A DNA stretch of 64,000 bases, taken from positions 2,635,001 through 2,699,000 of the forward strand of contig NZ_CP152050.1 of NCBI RefSeq assembly GCF_038632915.1, written 5' to 3'. A program made the position numbers and the translations under genes. Below the pieces are notes generated by a model, which was not told the origin of the DNA, searched no databases, and was given only the letters and a program-made list of their open reading frames with translations. Shown here piece after piece: positions 36,232 through 45,578 of the stretch. Position 1 is the first letter of the stretch. Each line of letters opens with the position of its first letter. Source of the stretch: Paenisporosarcina sp. FSL H8-0542. Lineage in GTDB: Bacteria; Bacillota; Bacilli; Bacillales_A; Planococcaceae.

Positions 36232-37293
36232 ATGAATCGAAAACAATATAAAACGACAAGTAACGGTACCTCGAAAAAGTCATTAATACTAAAAATTTCA
36301 GCTATGCTTGTTGCGTCCCTCCTAATCAGCTTAACTGCTTATGGAATTTATTTAGCTAAAAAAGCAGAATCTGCTGCAGACAATTCTTATGAAGCAGTTC
36401 AAGATCGCGCAGGTTCAGAATTACGTGAAGAAGCTGTGAAACCCCTTGAAGATAATGTATCTATTCTTTTCATTGGCGTTGATGATAGTGAAGCACGCGG
36501 TCAAGGTGAAGGCAACAGCCGTTCAGATGCATTAATGCTTGCAACACTTAATAACAAAGATAAAACCGTAAAATTAGTCAGCATTCCACGTGACTCACTT
36601 GTATACATCCCTGAAGTGGGACACAAAGATAAAATAACTCATGCACTTGCTTATGGCGGCACGAAAGCTTCCATAGAAACTGTTGAAGAATTACTTGATG
36701 TACCTGTGGATTATTATGTTCGAATGAACTTTAATGCATTCATCGATGTTGTAGATGCACTAGATGGCATTTATGCACATGTTCCTTATGATCGACTTGA
36801 AAAAGATGAAAATGACATATACTCCATACAATTAAAAGAAGGCTATCAGAAATTAGACGGCCGCGAAGCCCTAGCTTTGGCCCGTACCCGTAAACTGGAT
36901 AATGATATTGAACGTGGCAAACGCCAACAAGAAATATTAAGTGCAATTATGAAGAAAGCATCTTCTGCTTCATCCTTTACAAAGTATGGCGATGTAATTG
37001 ATGCTGTTGGAGATAACATGAAAACAGATATGACGTTTAGCGAAATGAAATCATTCATTGCCTATATCAAAGATGGTGCTCCTCAAGTTGACACACTGTC
37101 GCTTGAAGGTTCAGACGACATGTCGACTGGCGTTTATTACTGGTTATTGGATGAAGAATCATTAAATGAAACGCAAGATGTGCTAAAAAGCCATTTGGGC
37201 TTAAATCCTGATGCATCCAGTTACTCCGATAGTGGTTCTGAAACAGACTCAACTGAGTTTGCAAAAGAAGACGATTTAGACAATAATGAATAA
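36232..37293 (+). CDS. tagV: LytR-CpsA-Psr (LCP) family glycopolymer ligase
   Basis: LCP enzymes transfer wall teichoic acid or other polymers from undecaprenyl carriers to peptidoglycan outside the membrane. The 353-residue product has an N-terminal membrane segment (about 20-40) and the LCP domain: FIGVDDSEARGQGEGNSRSD, then VKLVSIPRDSLVYIP and the arginine-rich ALARTRKLDNDIERGKRQQE. The acidic C-tail is disordered-looking. Start ATG 36232 follows GAGGAG. The neighbour is tagO, as with B. subtilis tagV (yvhJ); the exact paralogue name rests on that order. Confidence 0.9.
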   Translation: MNRKQYKTTSNGTSKKSLILKISAMLVASLLISLTAYGIYLAKKAESAADNSYEAVQDRAGSELREEAVKPLEDNVSILFIGVDDSEARGQGEGNSRSDALMLATLNNKDKTVKLVSIPRDSLVYIPEVGHKDKITHALAYGGTKASIETVEELLDVPVDYYVRMNFNAFIDVVDALDGIYAHVPYDRLEKDENDIYSIQLKEGYQKLDGREALALARTRKLDNDIERGKRQQEILSAIMKKASSASSFTKYGDVIDAVGDNMKTDMTFSEMKSFIAYIKDGAPQVDTLSLEGSDDMSTGVYYWLLDEESLNETQDVLKSHLGLNPDASSYSDSGSETDSTEFAKEDDLDNNE

Positions 37294-37300
37294 CTTTAAA

Positions 37301-37334
37301 ATCTCGACACTTCAAACAGTGTCGGGATTTTTTT
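37301..37334 (+). terminator. Terminator after the LCP gene
   Basis: Stem ATCTCGACACT / AGTGTCGGGAT (one G-T pair) with a six-base loop, followed by seven T on the plus strand, eight bases past the stop. Confidence 0.88.
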
Positions 37335-37405
37335 ATGCTTAAAGCGACATCTTTCATCTAATGGCAATTTGTTTCAATATGTTTATCTTTTCCCTATCAA
37401 ACCAT

Positions 37406-37439
37406 AAAAAAACCTCATGCGAATTTCGCATGAGGTTTT
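37406..37439 (-). terminator. Terminator after tagO
   Basis: Perfect stem AACCTCATGCGAA / TTCGCATGAGGTT with A- and T-runs on either side, two bases past the tagO stop. Confidence 0.9.
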
Positions 37440-37441
37440 GA

Positions 37442-38482
37442 TCATTTGCCGATCATTCGGACAAAGTTGATTAATGGTTTATAGTTCTTGCCAGCCAAGC
37501 CAACTGCTTCTACGAACAATTCGATAGCTACTAACATAACAGCGATTAATAAGATTGCCCCCCACAACGTTGCTTGTGAGAAAATCAAAGCTGCCAGACC
37601 AAACATCGATGCCAGTGCATAAATGATAAGAACAGTTTGACTGTGAGTAAATCCTACATTCAATAGGCAGTGATGTAAATGAGATTTATCTGGTGCTGAG
37701 AGCGGCTGTTTCAAACGCACGCGTCGCACGATGGCGAAAAATGTATCGGAAATCGGAACACCCAACATAATAATCGGGATAATCAACGAAATCACCGTAA
37801 CATTTTTGAAACCAAGCAATGCAAGTACACCAATCATATATCCAAGGAACAAAGCCCCTGTATCACCCATGAAAATTTTCGCAGGGTGGAAATTGTAGAA
37901 TAAGAATCCAGCAGAACTCGCTGCAAGTAGTGCAGCCATTGCAAACACGAACATGTTACCCATCATAAATGCCATTCCTGCAAGTGTGATTAATGCGATT
38001 GTAGATACTCCTGCAGCCAATCCATCAAGACCATCAATCAAATTGATTGCATTGGTGATTCCGACAATCCATAAAATCGTTAATGGGATACTGAAGTAAC
38101 CAAAATCCAATTCCCCACCAAAAGGTAAGTTAATGAAATCAATTTCCAAGCCGCCATAAATGACGATTCCTGCCGCAATGAATTGTCCAAGCAATTTTGC
38201 TTTTGCCGTTATTTCAAACATATCATCAAGTACACCTGTAATAATGATCATAAAAGCACCTAAAATAATATAAAGTGCAGTTGGATCTTCCGGGTGTAGC
38301 ACAAAGTAACCAATTAAAAATGAACCAAATATGGCTAATCCACCTAAACGTGGCATTATACGTGCGTGAACTTTTCTATAATTAGGTCGGTCGACGGCGC
38401 CCACCTTAAACGCGATTGCCTTCACCACTGGTGTTAGTAGTATCGAAGCGACAAATGCCAGAACCAAAGATAGGTAGAGCAT
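37442..38482 (-). CDS. tagO: Undecaprenyl-phosphate GlcNAc-1-phosphate transferase TagO
   Basis: A membrane enzyme of 346 residues that starts wall polymer synthesis by moving GlcNAc-1-phosphate from UDP-GlcNAc to undecaprenyl phosphate. It has about eleven membrane segments and the MraY/WecA motifs: VDRPNYRKVHARIMPRLGG, the aspartates of GVLDDMFEITAKAKL, INLIDGLDGLAAGVS, GDTGALFLGYM and the histidine-rich KSHLHHCLL. ATG 38482 is chosen because GAGGAGG stands six bases upstream. It would supply the carrier lipid for the polymer built by the genes at 57-64 kb. Confidence 0.94.
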   Translation of the reverse strand: MLYLSLVLAFVASILLTPVVKAIAFKVGAVDRPNYRKVHARIMPRLGGLAIFGSFLIGYFVLHPEDPTALYIILGAFMIIITGVLDDMFEITAKAKLLGQFIAAGIVIYGGLEIDFINLPFGGELDFGYFSIPLTILWIVGITNAINLIDGLDGLAAGVSTIALITLAGMAFMMGNMFVFAMAALLAASSAGFLFYNFHPAKIFMGDTGALFLGYMIGVLALLGFKNVTVISLIIPIIMLGVPISDTFFAIVRRVRLKQPLSAPDKSHLHHCLLNVGFTHSQTVLIIYALASMFGLAALIFSQATLWGAILLIAVMLVAIELFVEAVGLAGKNYKPLINFVRMIGK

Positions 38483-38731
38483 GTCTTTCCTCCTCAAGTT
38501 ATTACATAATCGTTTATACATATAAATCCATAAGTATTATAGCATGAAACCGATGATGGTAAACAGTATTCGTAAAAATGAATGTTTCTTCCTATGAATA
38601 TAACCATTAACTTGTCAAATAAAACACTTTCATCCTATTAGACGTCCGAAGTGATTATATGTTTCATAGTATTTCCTTCAATTTTTTGTTAAAATAAGTA
38701 GGTGTATAGAAATAAAAGGAGCGTAAAAATT

Positions 38732-41092
38732 ATGATTTCCCTTTTTAAACGGTCAACAGAAACTAGCGAACGCCAATTAAAGAAGTACCGTAAATTAGTA
38801 GATCAAATTAATAACCTGGAAGATACATATTCTCAAAAATCAGATGATGAATTAAGAGAAGCCACTCAAGTGTTCAAAAAACGAATTGAAAATGGCGAAA
38901 AAATTCAGGCCATTATTCCAGATGCTTTTGCTGTTGTTCGTGAAGCTTCGAAACGCGTCCTAAATATGCGTCACTTCGATGTCCAGTTAATTGGAGGTCT
39001 AGTATTGACTGAAGGCAATATTGCCGAAATGCCAACCGGAGAAGGTAAAACACTCGTTGCATCCCTGCCTTCTTACGTGCGCGCACTTGAAGGGAAAGGC
39101 GTTCATGTCATAACGGTAAATGAATATTTAGCGAATCGTGACTTTGAACAAATCGGACAGATCCATCGCTTTTTAGGATTGACAGTCGGCATCAATCTGC
39201 CATTGATGCAACCGGCCATGAAACAAGAAGCCTACAATGCGGACATTACGTACGGTGTGGGAACAGAGTTTGGTTTTGACTATTTGCGTGATAATATGGC
39301 ACCTGACCTTTCCCAAAAAGTTCAACGCCCTTACCATTTTGCCATTATAGATGAAGTGGATAGCGTATTGGTTGATGAAGCCAAAACACCGTTGATTGTG
39401 GCCGGCAAAATGTCAGCTGATGCAGATTTACATATGATTGCGGCTCGTTTGGCTAGACGATTTATCATAGAGCGGGACTACGATTTCGATGATGAAACGA
39501 AAGCAACATCATTAACTGAAACCGGAATCGAAAAAGTGGAAGCGGCTTTTGGCATTGATAATCTTTATGATTTGGAGCATCAGACTTTGTTCCACTATGT
39601 CATTCAGGCAGTTCGTGCTCATGTAATGTTTGAACGCGATGTTGATTATATCGTTAAAGAAGATAAAATCTTCTTAGTCGATATGTTTACTGGACGAATC
39701 ATGGATGGCCGTACATTGTCTGATGGATTACATCAAGCAATTGAAGCTAAAGAAGGCGTTACGATTACGGAAGAAAATAAAGCCCAAGCCCAAATCACCA
39801 TTCAAAACTATTTCCGGATGTATCCCCTACTTTGCGGGATGACGGGTACGGCAAAAACGCAGGAAAAAGAATTCCTTGAAGTATATGGAATGCAAGTTCT
39901 GCAAATTCCGACAAACCGCCCACGCATTCGTAAAGATGAAACGGATCAAGTCTATGAAACGATTGAGCAGAAATATACAGCTGTTGCCAAGGAAGTAAAA
40001 GCCCGTCACACAACTGGACAACCTGTTTTAGTCGGAACTACTTCTATTTTGCAATCAGAAGAAGTAGCGAAATATTTAAAACAACTAGACTTGGAATTCC
40101 AACTGTTGAATGCAAAAAGCGTGGAGCAGGAAGTATTCTTGATTTCACAAGCTGGGCAATTAAACCAAATTACCGTTGCCACTAACATGGCTGGTCGAGG
40201 AACTGATATCGAACTGGGTGATGGTGTTTCTGATGTAGGCGGACTATTTGTCCTCGGAACTGAAAAGCATGAAAATCGTCGAATTGATAATCAATTACGC
40301 GGTCGCTCTGGACGTCAAGGCGATCCAGGTGAGTCTCAATTCTTTATTTCCCTCGAGGATGATATGTTCAAACGTTTTGCAAAAGATGATCTAGAGAAAT
40401 TCAATAAAAAAGTGAAAACTGATAGCTTAGGTCTTGTCCTTGGTAAAGATGTTCATGAATTGACGGAACGTACACAGCGTATTGTCGAAGGATCTCATTT
40501 CTCCATGCGTGAGTACAACCTTAAATTGGATGATGTCATCAATGAACAACGAAAAGTCATTTATACCTTAAGAGACAAAGTGCTTGAAAGAAATGATTTG
40601 ATTGATCAATTACACAAAATGTTGGATGAAACAGTCGAGTTTGTTGTAGGGGAAAGTTGCTCAGAAGACGAACTTTCTGCACACTGGAATTTCGACCAAA
40701 TCGAACAAACGATGAATCAAATTCTTCTAGCACCTGTTACATTGAATCGTTCTGTTTCTAAAGTGAAAGATATTATTAAACAACTTCAGCCGGCAGTAAA
40801 TGAATTGAAAGATTACATGTCCACTTTCTCTGAGCAGCCTGAGGTTATGAATACCATTCCACAAGTGATGCTTGCCTACCTGGATTCGACATGGGTACGA
40901 CATTTAGAGGCGATGACACGATTGAAAGAAGGTATCGGTTTACGCGCATATCAACAAGAGGACCCAATGCGTATTTACCAAAATGAAGGTCTGGAGCTTT
41001 TTGAAATGCATTACCAGGAGCTACGCCGTTCAATCGCAACTGAGATTATCAACTTTATGAAAATTATTTCAACTCGAGAGGAGACGATTTAA
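38732..41092 (+). CDS. secA2: Accessory Sec ATPase SecA2
   Basis: A second SecA of 786 residues, shorter than the housekeeping one and without its C-terminal SEC-C zinc motif; it ends KIISTREETI. Walker A is in AEMPTGEGKTLVASLPSY, the DEAD-like box in AIIDEVDSVLVDEAKTPLI, and the helicase C segment in [19 protein letters not shown]. SecA2 proteins in S-layer-bearing Bacillales export S-layer proteins. Start ATG 38732 follows AAAAGGAG. Its stop overlaps the next start by one base, so it is coupled with the assembly protein gene. No secY2 is in the window. Confidence 0.96.
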   Translation: MISLFKRSTETSERQLKKYRKLVDQINNLEDTYSQKSDDELREATQVFKKRIENGEKIQAIIPDAFAVVREASKRVLNMRHFDVQLIGGLVLTEGNIAEMPTGEGKTLVASLPSYVRALEGKGVHVITVNEYLANRDFEQIGQIHRFLGLTVGINLPLMQPAMKQEAYNADITYGVGTEFGFDYLRDNMAPDLSQKVQRPYHFAIIDEVDSVLVDEAKTPLIVAGKMSADADLHMIAARLARRFIIERDYDFDDETKATSLTETGIEKVEAAFGIDNLYDLEHQTLFHYVIQAVRAHVMFERDVDYIVKEDKIFLVDMFTGRIMDGRTLSDGLHQAIEAKEGVTITEENKAQAQITIQNYFRMYPLLCGMTGTAKTQEKEFLEVYGMQVLQIPTNRPRIRKDETDQVYETIEQKYTAVAKEVKARHTTGQPVLVGTTSILQSEEVAKYLKQLDLEFQLLNAKSVEQEVFLISQAGQLNQITVATNMAGRGTDIELGDGVSDVGGLFVLGTEKHENRRIDNQLRGRSGRQGDPGESQFFISLEDDMFKRFAKDDLEKFNKKVKTDSLGLVLGKDVHELTERTQRIVEGSHFSMREYNLKLDDVINEQRKVIYTLRDKVLERNDLIDQLHKMLDETVEFVVGESCSEDELSAHWNFDQIEQTMNQILLAPVTLNRSVSKVKDIIKQLQPAVNELKDYMSTFSEQPEVMNTIPQVMLAYLDSTWVRHLEAMTRLKEGIGLRAYQQEDPMRIYQNEGLELFEMHYQELRRSIATEIINFMKIISTREETI

Positions 41093-41988
41093 TGGGCATT
41101 TTTTCGATTTTCAAGAAGACCGAAAAAACGGGTGCTGATAGTACCGTTGAGTCAACAGAGTTAGTTAATGGCACTGAACCGAGTGCTCAGTCGGAAGAAG
41201 TCACTACAGCATTGTCCCTTCATCCTGCTTGGGATGTACCAAAAGAACAACAATATGTATTCAGCTTCCTTTCGAATGAGCTTGAACCATTAAAACCAAA
41301 TCAAATTTCTTTATCAGGCATCGATATTGAGCAAGACGACAATACACAAGCTTGGTTGGTTAAAGCATTTTTACGGACATCATTGGCTACTCCCATTACA
41401 TTGAATACAGCTGAGCTCGTGCTGATCGATCAAAATGAACAAGTGGTGGCAGCAAAAGAATTCAATCTTGCGGAACTAGGCGAATTGCCTGCAACCAGTG
41501 CACGACCTTGGGTATTTGTTTTTGAACAGCCGACTTTAAAAGGAGAACTTCCTAAAGATGGTTGGCGTTTAGCTTTCAACGTTCAATCGTTGGTACCACA
41601 CAAGATCGAATTGGATGCAGCTTGGGAAGAAGCTCTAAGCGACGAACAAAAAGATGGCTTAAAGAAAATTGTTGATTCCCTGCCTAAACTTCATGACAGA
41701 GAAGTAAACTTCAGTGGATTCCAAGCAAAAGTTCAGCCAGATGGTACACTTGCGGTCTCACTGTTTATTAGAAATGGGCACTCCCAGCAAATCACATTAG
41801 AGCAACTTCCACTGGAAGTGCTCGATGCGAATGGCAAAATTGTGGCACAAGGCGCATTTACGATTGATCAACTTAAGGTTAATGCAAATACTTCTAAACC
41901 CTGGACCTTCTTGTTCCCTAAGGAAATGGTCATCAATAAAGATTCTGATATGTCTAAATGGACCGTCAGAGTGCCTCAGAGCGCTTAA
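41092..41988 (+). CDS. Accessory Sec system S-layer assembly protein (SLAP)
   Basis: A 298-residue protein without signal peptide, translationally coupled to secA2. After a disordered N-terminus (about 1-42) it contains two related domains: first LHPAWDVPKEQQYVFSFLSN to about residue 150, second LPKLHDREVNFSGFQAKVQP to the end. They share the pattern of a hydrophobic strand, an acidic turn and a final W(V/T)F(V/L)F motif (ARPWVFVFEQ, SKPWTFLFPK). This matches the duplicated SLAP domain defined beside secA2 in S-layer bacteria. It probably helps SecA2 handle S-layer cargo; the mechanism is unknown. Confidence 0.88.
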   Translation: MGIFSIFKKTEKTGADSTVESTELVNGTEPSAQSEEVTTALSLHPAWDVPKEQQYVFSFLSNELEPLKPNQISLSGIDIEQDDNTQAWLVKAFLRTSLATPITLNTAELVLIDQNEQVVAAKEFNLAELGELPATSARPWVFVFEQPTLKGELPKDGWRLAFNVQSLVPHKIELDAAWEEALSDEQKDGLKKIVDSLPKLHDREVNFSGFQAKVQPDGTLAVSLFIRNGHSQQITLEQLPLEVLDANGKIVAQGAFTIDQLKVNANTSKPWTFLFPKEMVINKDSDMSKWTVRVPQSA

Positions 41989-42024
41989 AAACCATTTATC
42001 GGTAAAAGTTATCATATTAAATAG

Positions 42025-42058
42025 AAAAAGCATGTGAGCAATCGCTCACATGCTTTTC
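42025..42058. terminator. Bidirectional terminator between SLAP and glycosidase genes
   Basis: Perfect 14-bp stem AAAAGCATGTGAGC / GCTCACATGCTTTT with a four-base loop, between convergent genes, one base from the stop of the minus-strand gene. Confidence 0.9.
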
Positions 42059-44569
42059 TTATTGCACTTTAAATTCCGTTATCGAGTCTTTTACCATTCG
42101 GACACCTTTTCCATTCGGTACGAAATGTGTAACGACTAGTCGATAGGATTTCCCTTTCACATATCCTCCCGTTGGTGCACTGACGACAACCTTAGTTGCA
42201 TCACTTCCCGTACGGACGGCTACACTTTGGCGAGCACCGAACTCATCCTCGACATAAACATGCTTCGTGTTGAAAAATGCGGAATTCATTTGTTGATTGA
42301 AAGTCACCGTAAATTGTTTATTTGTATCCACGACTCTCGCTGACGAAGAAGGAACAAACGATTTTGTAGGAATTGGTTGATTTGAATAAACGGCTTGGAC
42401 CTGGTCAATCCAAATCGAACCCTTACCTTTCTTCGCTGAAGAAGTTTCAGCAATATATATCTTGTTCAATTTCACTGGACTTTGGACATTAGTCGGAATC
42501 GTTGCTTCAACGTATTTCCAGCCTACCCAATTAAGTCCTCCATCTTGAGTAAAGTCAATCACTGTTTCGCGACCATTAGCATCTGTAATGGCTGCGCGTA
42601 ACCAATGATTTGCACCATCTCCATACACCCATGCACCAATTTTCTTAGGTGCCGCAGGAATGGACAAACCGTTCGGCCAAGTCAAGTACGATACGGAGGT
42701 ACCCTCAGCAAAGCTTGAAAAATCATAAGACAACTTAAGGGAACTGGATCCTTCTTTAGCCTGCAACGTTTTTTCTAAACCAATGGTTGCAGATGAACGG
42801 ATGGTTTCTGCCTTTAATCCAGTGAGTGAATCTAATCCACTGACTTGTAATGATTTATTTGAAACCGTAACAGGAATCGACACACGTGCAGACCCGAATG
42901 TTCCTGTGATTGAACCCGTAGCTTCACTATTTCCTGCATTGAAAGTAGTGCCGTTGATTGAACCTACGCCTCCTGTTGTCGTCCAGGAAACAGCTGCAGG
43001 ATTGAAAATGACTTTTTGATTTTTACTGATTCCATTCACTTGGAAATTAGCTGATTCTCCAAGTCCGACACGAACTTCTGAAGGAGATGCCACTAATTGT
43101 TCAATCGTATCGGTAACTGTAACAGGAATTGAAACCGTAGCGGTATCGTATTTTGCGGTGATTTGCCCTGTTCCTGCTTTCACTCCGACGAAGCGATTAT
43201 TTTCAATCTTCCCTACTCCATTTGAAACTTCCTGAAGTTCTAGTTTCGTAGAATCTACTTTTAAAGGATTATAATATTGATCTAACACATAATTTACTTT
43301 GAAACCTAGAGAAGCCCCAACAGCAACGATTCCCTCTTGATCTTGAGAGACATTTACATGAGTGGCTTGTCCATTAGGTGCAGTACTAATTGCTTCCAAA
43401 ATAGCAGAGACGGAACGTTCAGAACCATCCGAAGGTCGGTTAATTAGAGATGGATATACATTTCCATAACGGCGTGTAACCATTGCCGTTGATCCACCAC
43501 CATCCAAGTTGATGGCATTATAAGCACCGATTGAGACAAGGTACTTTGAAAATTCAATAAGTGTCATACCTTGGCTGTAACCAGACTGACGACCATCGAC
43601 CGTTATGAAATATGCACGACTGCCAGTGGCATCGGTCGCAACAGCGGTACGGGGAGTTCTTTCAGTCGCACGACCGGCAGTGATATCAATTGTCAAAGCA
43701 GACTTTCCATCCTGTACGAGTAAAGGACCTGATGCCAACATGAATTGTGAGCCTTTCCATGCAGAATCAACATCAACTGTCAGTGAAACGTCATCTCCTA
43801 TTTTCATAGATGATAATTTAGCACTCGATGTTCCAGATGCGGATAGAACAAAACCATCTTTCGGGATTGTCGAAGAAGTATACTGACCATACGGACGTAT
43901 AGCGGATACTTTACCGGTCACTTTTTCTCCGAATTTCAACTGGGAGTCTACTTTTTTTGTTACTCCCGTTACAACCACTTCAATTCCATATTGGTTTTGA
44001 CGGGTTTTATCTTCACGCAAACCTTCCGTGTATAAAATTAATTCGTTATTTGCTCTATCCCGGTTCATATCTGTCGTCTTAAATGACGACCCATTATGTT
44101 CAATCGTACGTTCTAACGAATAACGCCCAACTTTCGCTTTATTTTCAGCTGTCACACCAAATGCAGCTGGCACGTACATATAGTCATTAAAATTAGTCGA
44201 AACTCTTCCTAAATTAACGATTTGATCATTTTTTGCCAGTAAATATGAAGGATAACGATTTTCGAAGGTGTAAAAAGATGCATTAATTGCACCAACTACA
44301 TTATGGCTCGGATATGTATGTTCTTTTGATAAATTAGTTACTGTCTTAAGTGTATTGATTGGATTGGATACCCCGTATTCAATTTTAGTATACGGATTTG
44401 TGACATCGATGGAGAGTTTGTTTACTTTTTGTGGGTAACCTCCCACTGATGTCGAGATAGTTTCGTGGTGTATACCAGGAGATAACGTGGCGGCAGAAAC
44501 GGGTAAACTTGAAAAGACTAGAATGAATGCTAGTAGAAAAGCAGGCATTCTTTTAAATTTTAGGTACAT
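42059..44569 (-). CDS. Secreted phosphodiester glycosidase (NAGPA domain) with Ig-like repeats
   Basis: An 836-residue exported protein: signal peptide (about 1-27), NAGPA-type phosphodiester glycosidase domain (about 40-400) with GAINASFYTFENRYPSY, DDVSLTVDVD and the conserved NAINLDGGGSTAMVTRR, then bacterial Ig-like segments, a carbohydrate-binding-like domain and a final SbsA-type Ig domain (VVDTNKQFTVTFNQQMNSAF). NAGPA enzymes hydrolyse sugar-phosphodiester bonds; in Gram-positives a role in wall polymer turnover is proposed. It has no SLH domain. A TATAAT at about 44608-44613 on the minus strand may be its -10 box. Confidence 0.88.
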   Translation of the reverse strand: MYLKFKRMPAFLLAFILVFSSLPVSAATLSPGIHHETISTSVGGYPQKVNKLSIDVTNPYTKIEYGVSNPINTLKTVTNLSKEHTYPSHNVVGAINASFYTFENRYPSYLLAKNDQIVNLGRVSTNFNDYMYVPAAFGVTAENKAKVGRYSLERTIEHNGSSFKTTDMNRDRANNELILYTEGLREDKTRQNQYGIEVVVTGVTKKVDSQLKFGEKVTGKVSAIRPYGQYTSSTIPKDGFVLSASGTSSAKLSSMKIGDDVSLTVDVDSAWKGSQFMLASGPLLVQDGKSALTIDITAGRATERTPRTAVATDATGSRAYFITVDGRQSGYSQGMTLIEFSKYLVSIGAYNAINLDGGGSTAMVTRRYGNVYPSLINRPSDGSERSVSAILEAISTAPNGQATHVNVSQDQEGIVAVGASLGFKVNYVLDQYYNPLKVDSTKLELQEVSNGVGKIENNRFVGVKAGTGQITAKYDTATVSIPVTVTDTIEQLVASPSEVRVGLGESANFQVNGISKNQKVIFNPAAVSWTTTGGVGSINGTTFNAGNSEATGSITGTFGSARVSIPVTVSNKSLQVSGLDSLTGLKAETIRSSATIGLEKTLQAKEGSSSLKLSYDFSSFAEGTSVSYLTWPNGLSIPAAPKKIGAWVYGDGANHWLRAAITDANGRETVIDFTQDGGLNWVGWKYVEATIPTNVQSPVKLNKIYIAETSSAKKGKGSIWIDQVQAVYSNQPIPTKSFVPSSSARVVDTNKQFTVTFNQQMNSAFFNTKHVYVEDEFGARQSVAVRTGSDATKVVVSAPTGGYVKGKSYRLVVTHFVPNGKGVRMVKDSITEFKVQ

Positions 44570-44659
44570 GATGCAGCTCCTTTATGTTAGATTCTACTAA
44601 TAATTATACTAAAATATAGTAAAATAGAAATAGTCTATATGTAATTGTTTTCCATAAAC

Positions 44660-44701
44660 GAAAAAGAATCCACAGGAGACCAGTCCCGTGGATTCTTTTT
44701 C
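44660..44701 (-). terminator. Terminator after the orphan SLH gene
   Basis: Perfect 13-bp stem AAAAAGAATCCAC / GTGGATTCTTTTT with a 14-base loop. It is 113 bases past the SLH gene stop on the minus strand and upstream of the glycosidase promoter. Confidence 0.75.
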
Positions 44702-44813
44702 GCGCATCAACCAAGTTTTTAAGTTTATGAAAATACAAAACAGGAAGTTTAATACGTTTTCATTGTATCACAATTCAGAATTAGTACAAGATGGTAATTT
44801 TTCATTTTACAAT

Positions 44814-45443
44814 TTAATCAACTGAAATTACTTCTGGGGGTGTAAGTGACCCAGCAGTTTCTGCACGGTAGATGAATAAGGCAAATTCACCTCGTGTAAT
44901 ATTTGCTTTAGAACCAAATTCAGTAGCCGTTTTCCCTTGCGTAATATTACTTTCAAGCAAAGCTGCTACAAAAGGTTTCACTGTCGATAGAACATCAGTA
45001 AATGGAATATCCATTGAAGTAGCCTTTAAATCGTATGTAAGTGCAATGACCTTCGCCATTTGTTCACGTGACATCGATTGATAACTACCGAATGTATTCG
45101 TAGATAATCCGTTCATAATACCATTTGCGGCAAGAGCATTAACAGCCCATTGACGATCTTTAGGTACGTCCGTGAATCCTGCTTGTTGATAATTTCCTTC
45201 CGGAGTAAAACCATTTACACGGGCAATCATGACTGCTGCATCAATACGTTTGATTTCGTTGGAAATACCGAATTGCGTTTCACTGATTCCCTGTGCATAA
45301 CCTTTACTGACAATATGGTCCACAGCTGGTTTATATGTATTATTTACATCTGAAAAAGCCGCAAGAACCGAGTTCAAAGGAAGTAGGACGACAATTGCCA
45401 ATGACAAAAGCAACAAAGTTTTTTTTAACATTTTACTGCTCAC
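44814..45443 (-). CDS. Orphan SLH-domain protein
   Basis: A 209-residue secreted protein consisting only of a signal peptide and three SLH repeats (AFSDVNNTYKPAVDHIVSKG; GFTDVPKDRQWAVNALAANG; PFTDVLSTVKPFVAALLESN, ending TRGEFALFIYRAE). It stops just after the third repeat (LTPPEVISVD), at the point where the S-layer protein at 54233-56713 continues into its Ig-like domains (APSVVSVSAINAKE). The two share GFTDVPKDRQWAVN, so they are paralogues. SLH modules bind pyruvylated wall polymer. It may be a complete anchor module or the head of a truncated S-layer gene. Confidence 0.88.
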   Translation of the reverse strand: MSSKMLKKTLLLLSLAIVVLLPLNSVLAAFSDVNNTYKPAVDHIVSKGYAQGISETQFGISNEIKRIDAAVMIARVNGFTPEGNYQQAGFTDVPKDRQWAVNALAANGIMNGLSTNTFGSYQSMSREQMAKVIALTYDLKATSMDIPFTDVLSTVKPFVAALLESNITQGKTATEFGSKANITRGEFALFIYRAETAGSLTPPEVISVD

Positions 45444-45502
45444 CTCTTTTTAAGTCTCTTATTAGTGTAACAATATATGGAAATGAATACCACCATGTAA
45501 AT

Positions 45503-45564
45503 AGTGCCAGGCCCTCCCTCTCTCAGTTGGGACGATTGAGATTCAAACGGAATGACCTGACACT
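45503..45564. repeat. AGTGYCAGG inverted repeat
   Basis: AGTGCCAGGCC at 45503 and GACCTGACACT at 45554 are imperfect inverted complements around a 40-base spacer that includes CCCTCCCTCTCTCAG. Such AGTGTCAGG/CCTGACACT pairs recur between genes in Bacillales. It lies past the stop of the acyltransferase gene and may help end its transcript. Confidence 0.5.
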
Positions 45565-45578
45565 TAGTTTTGAATGCT

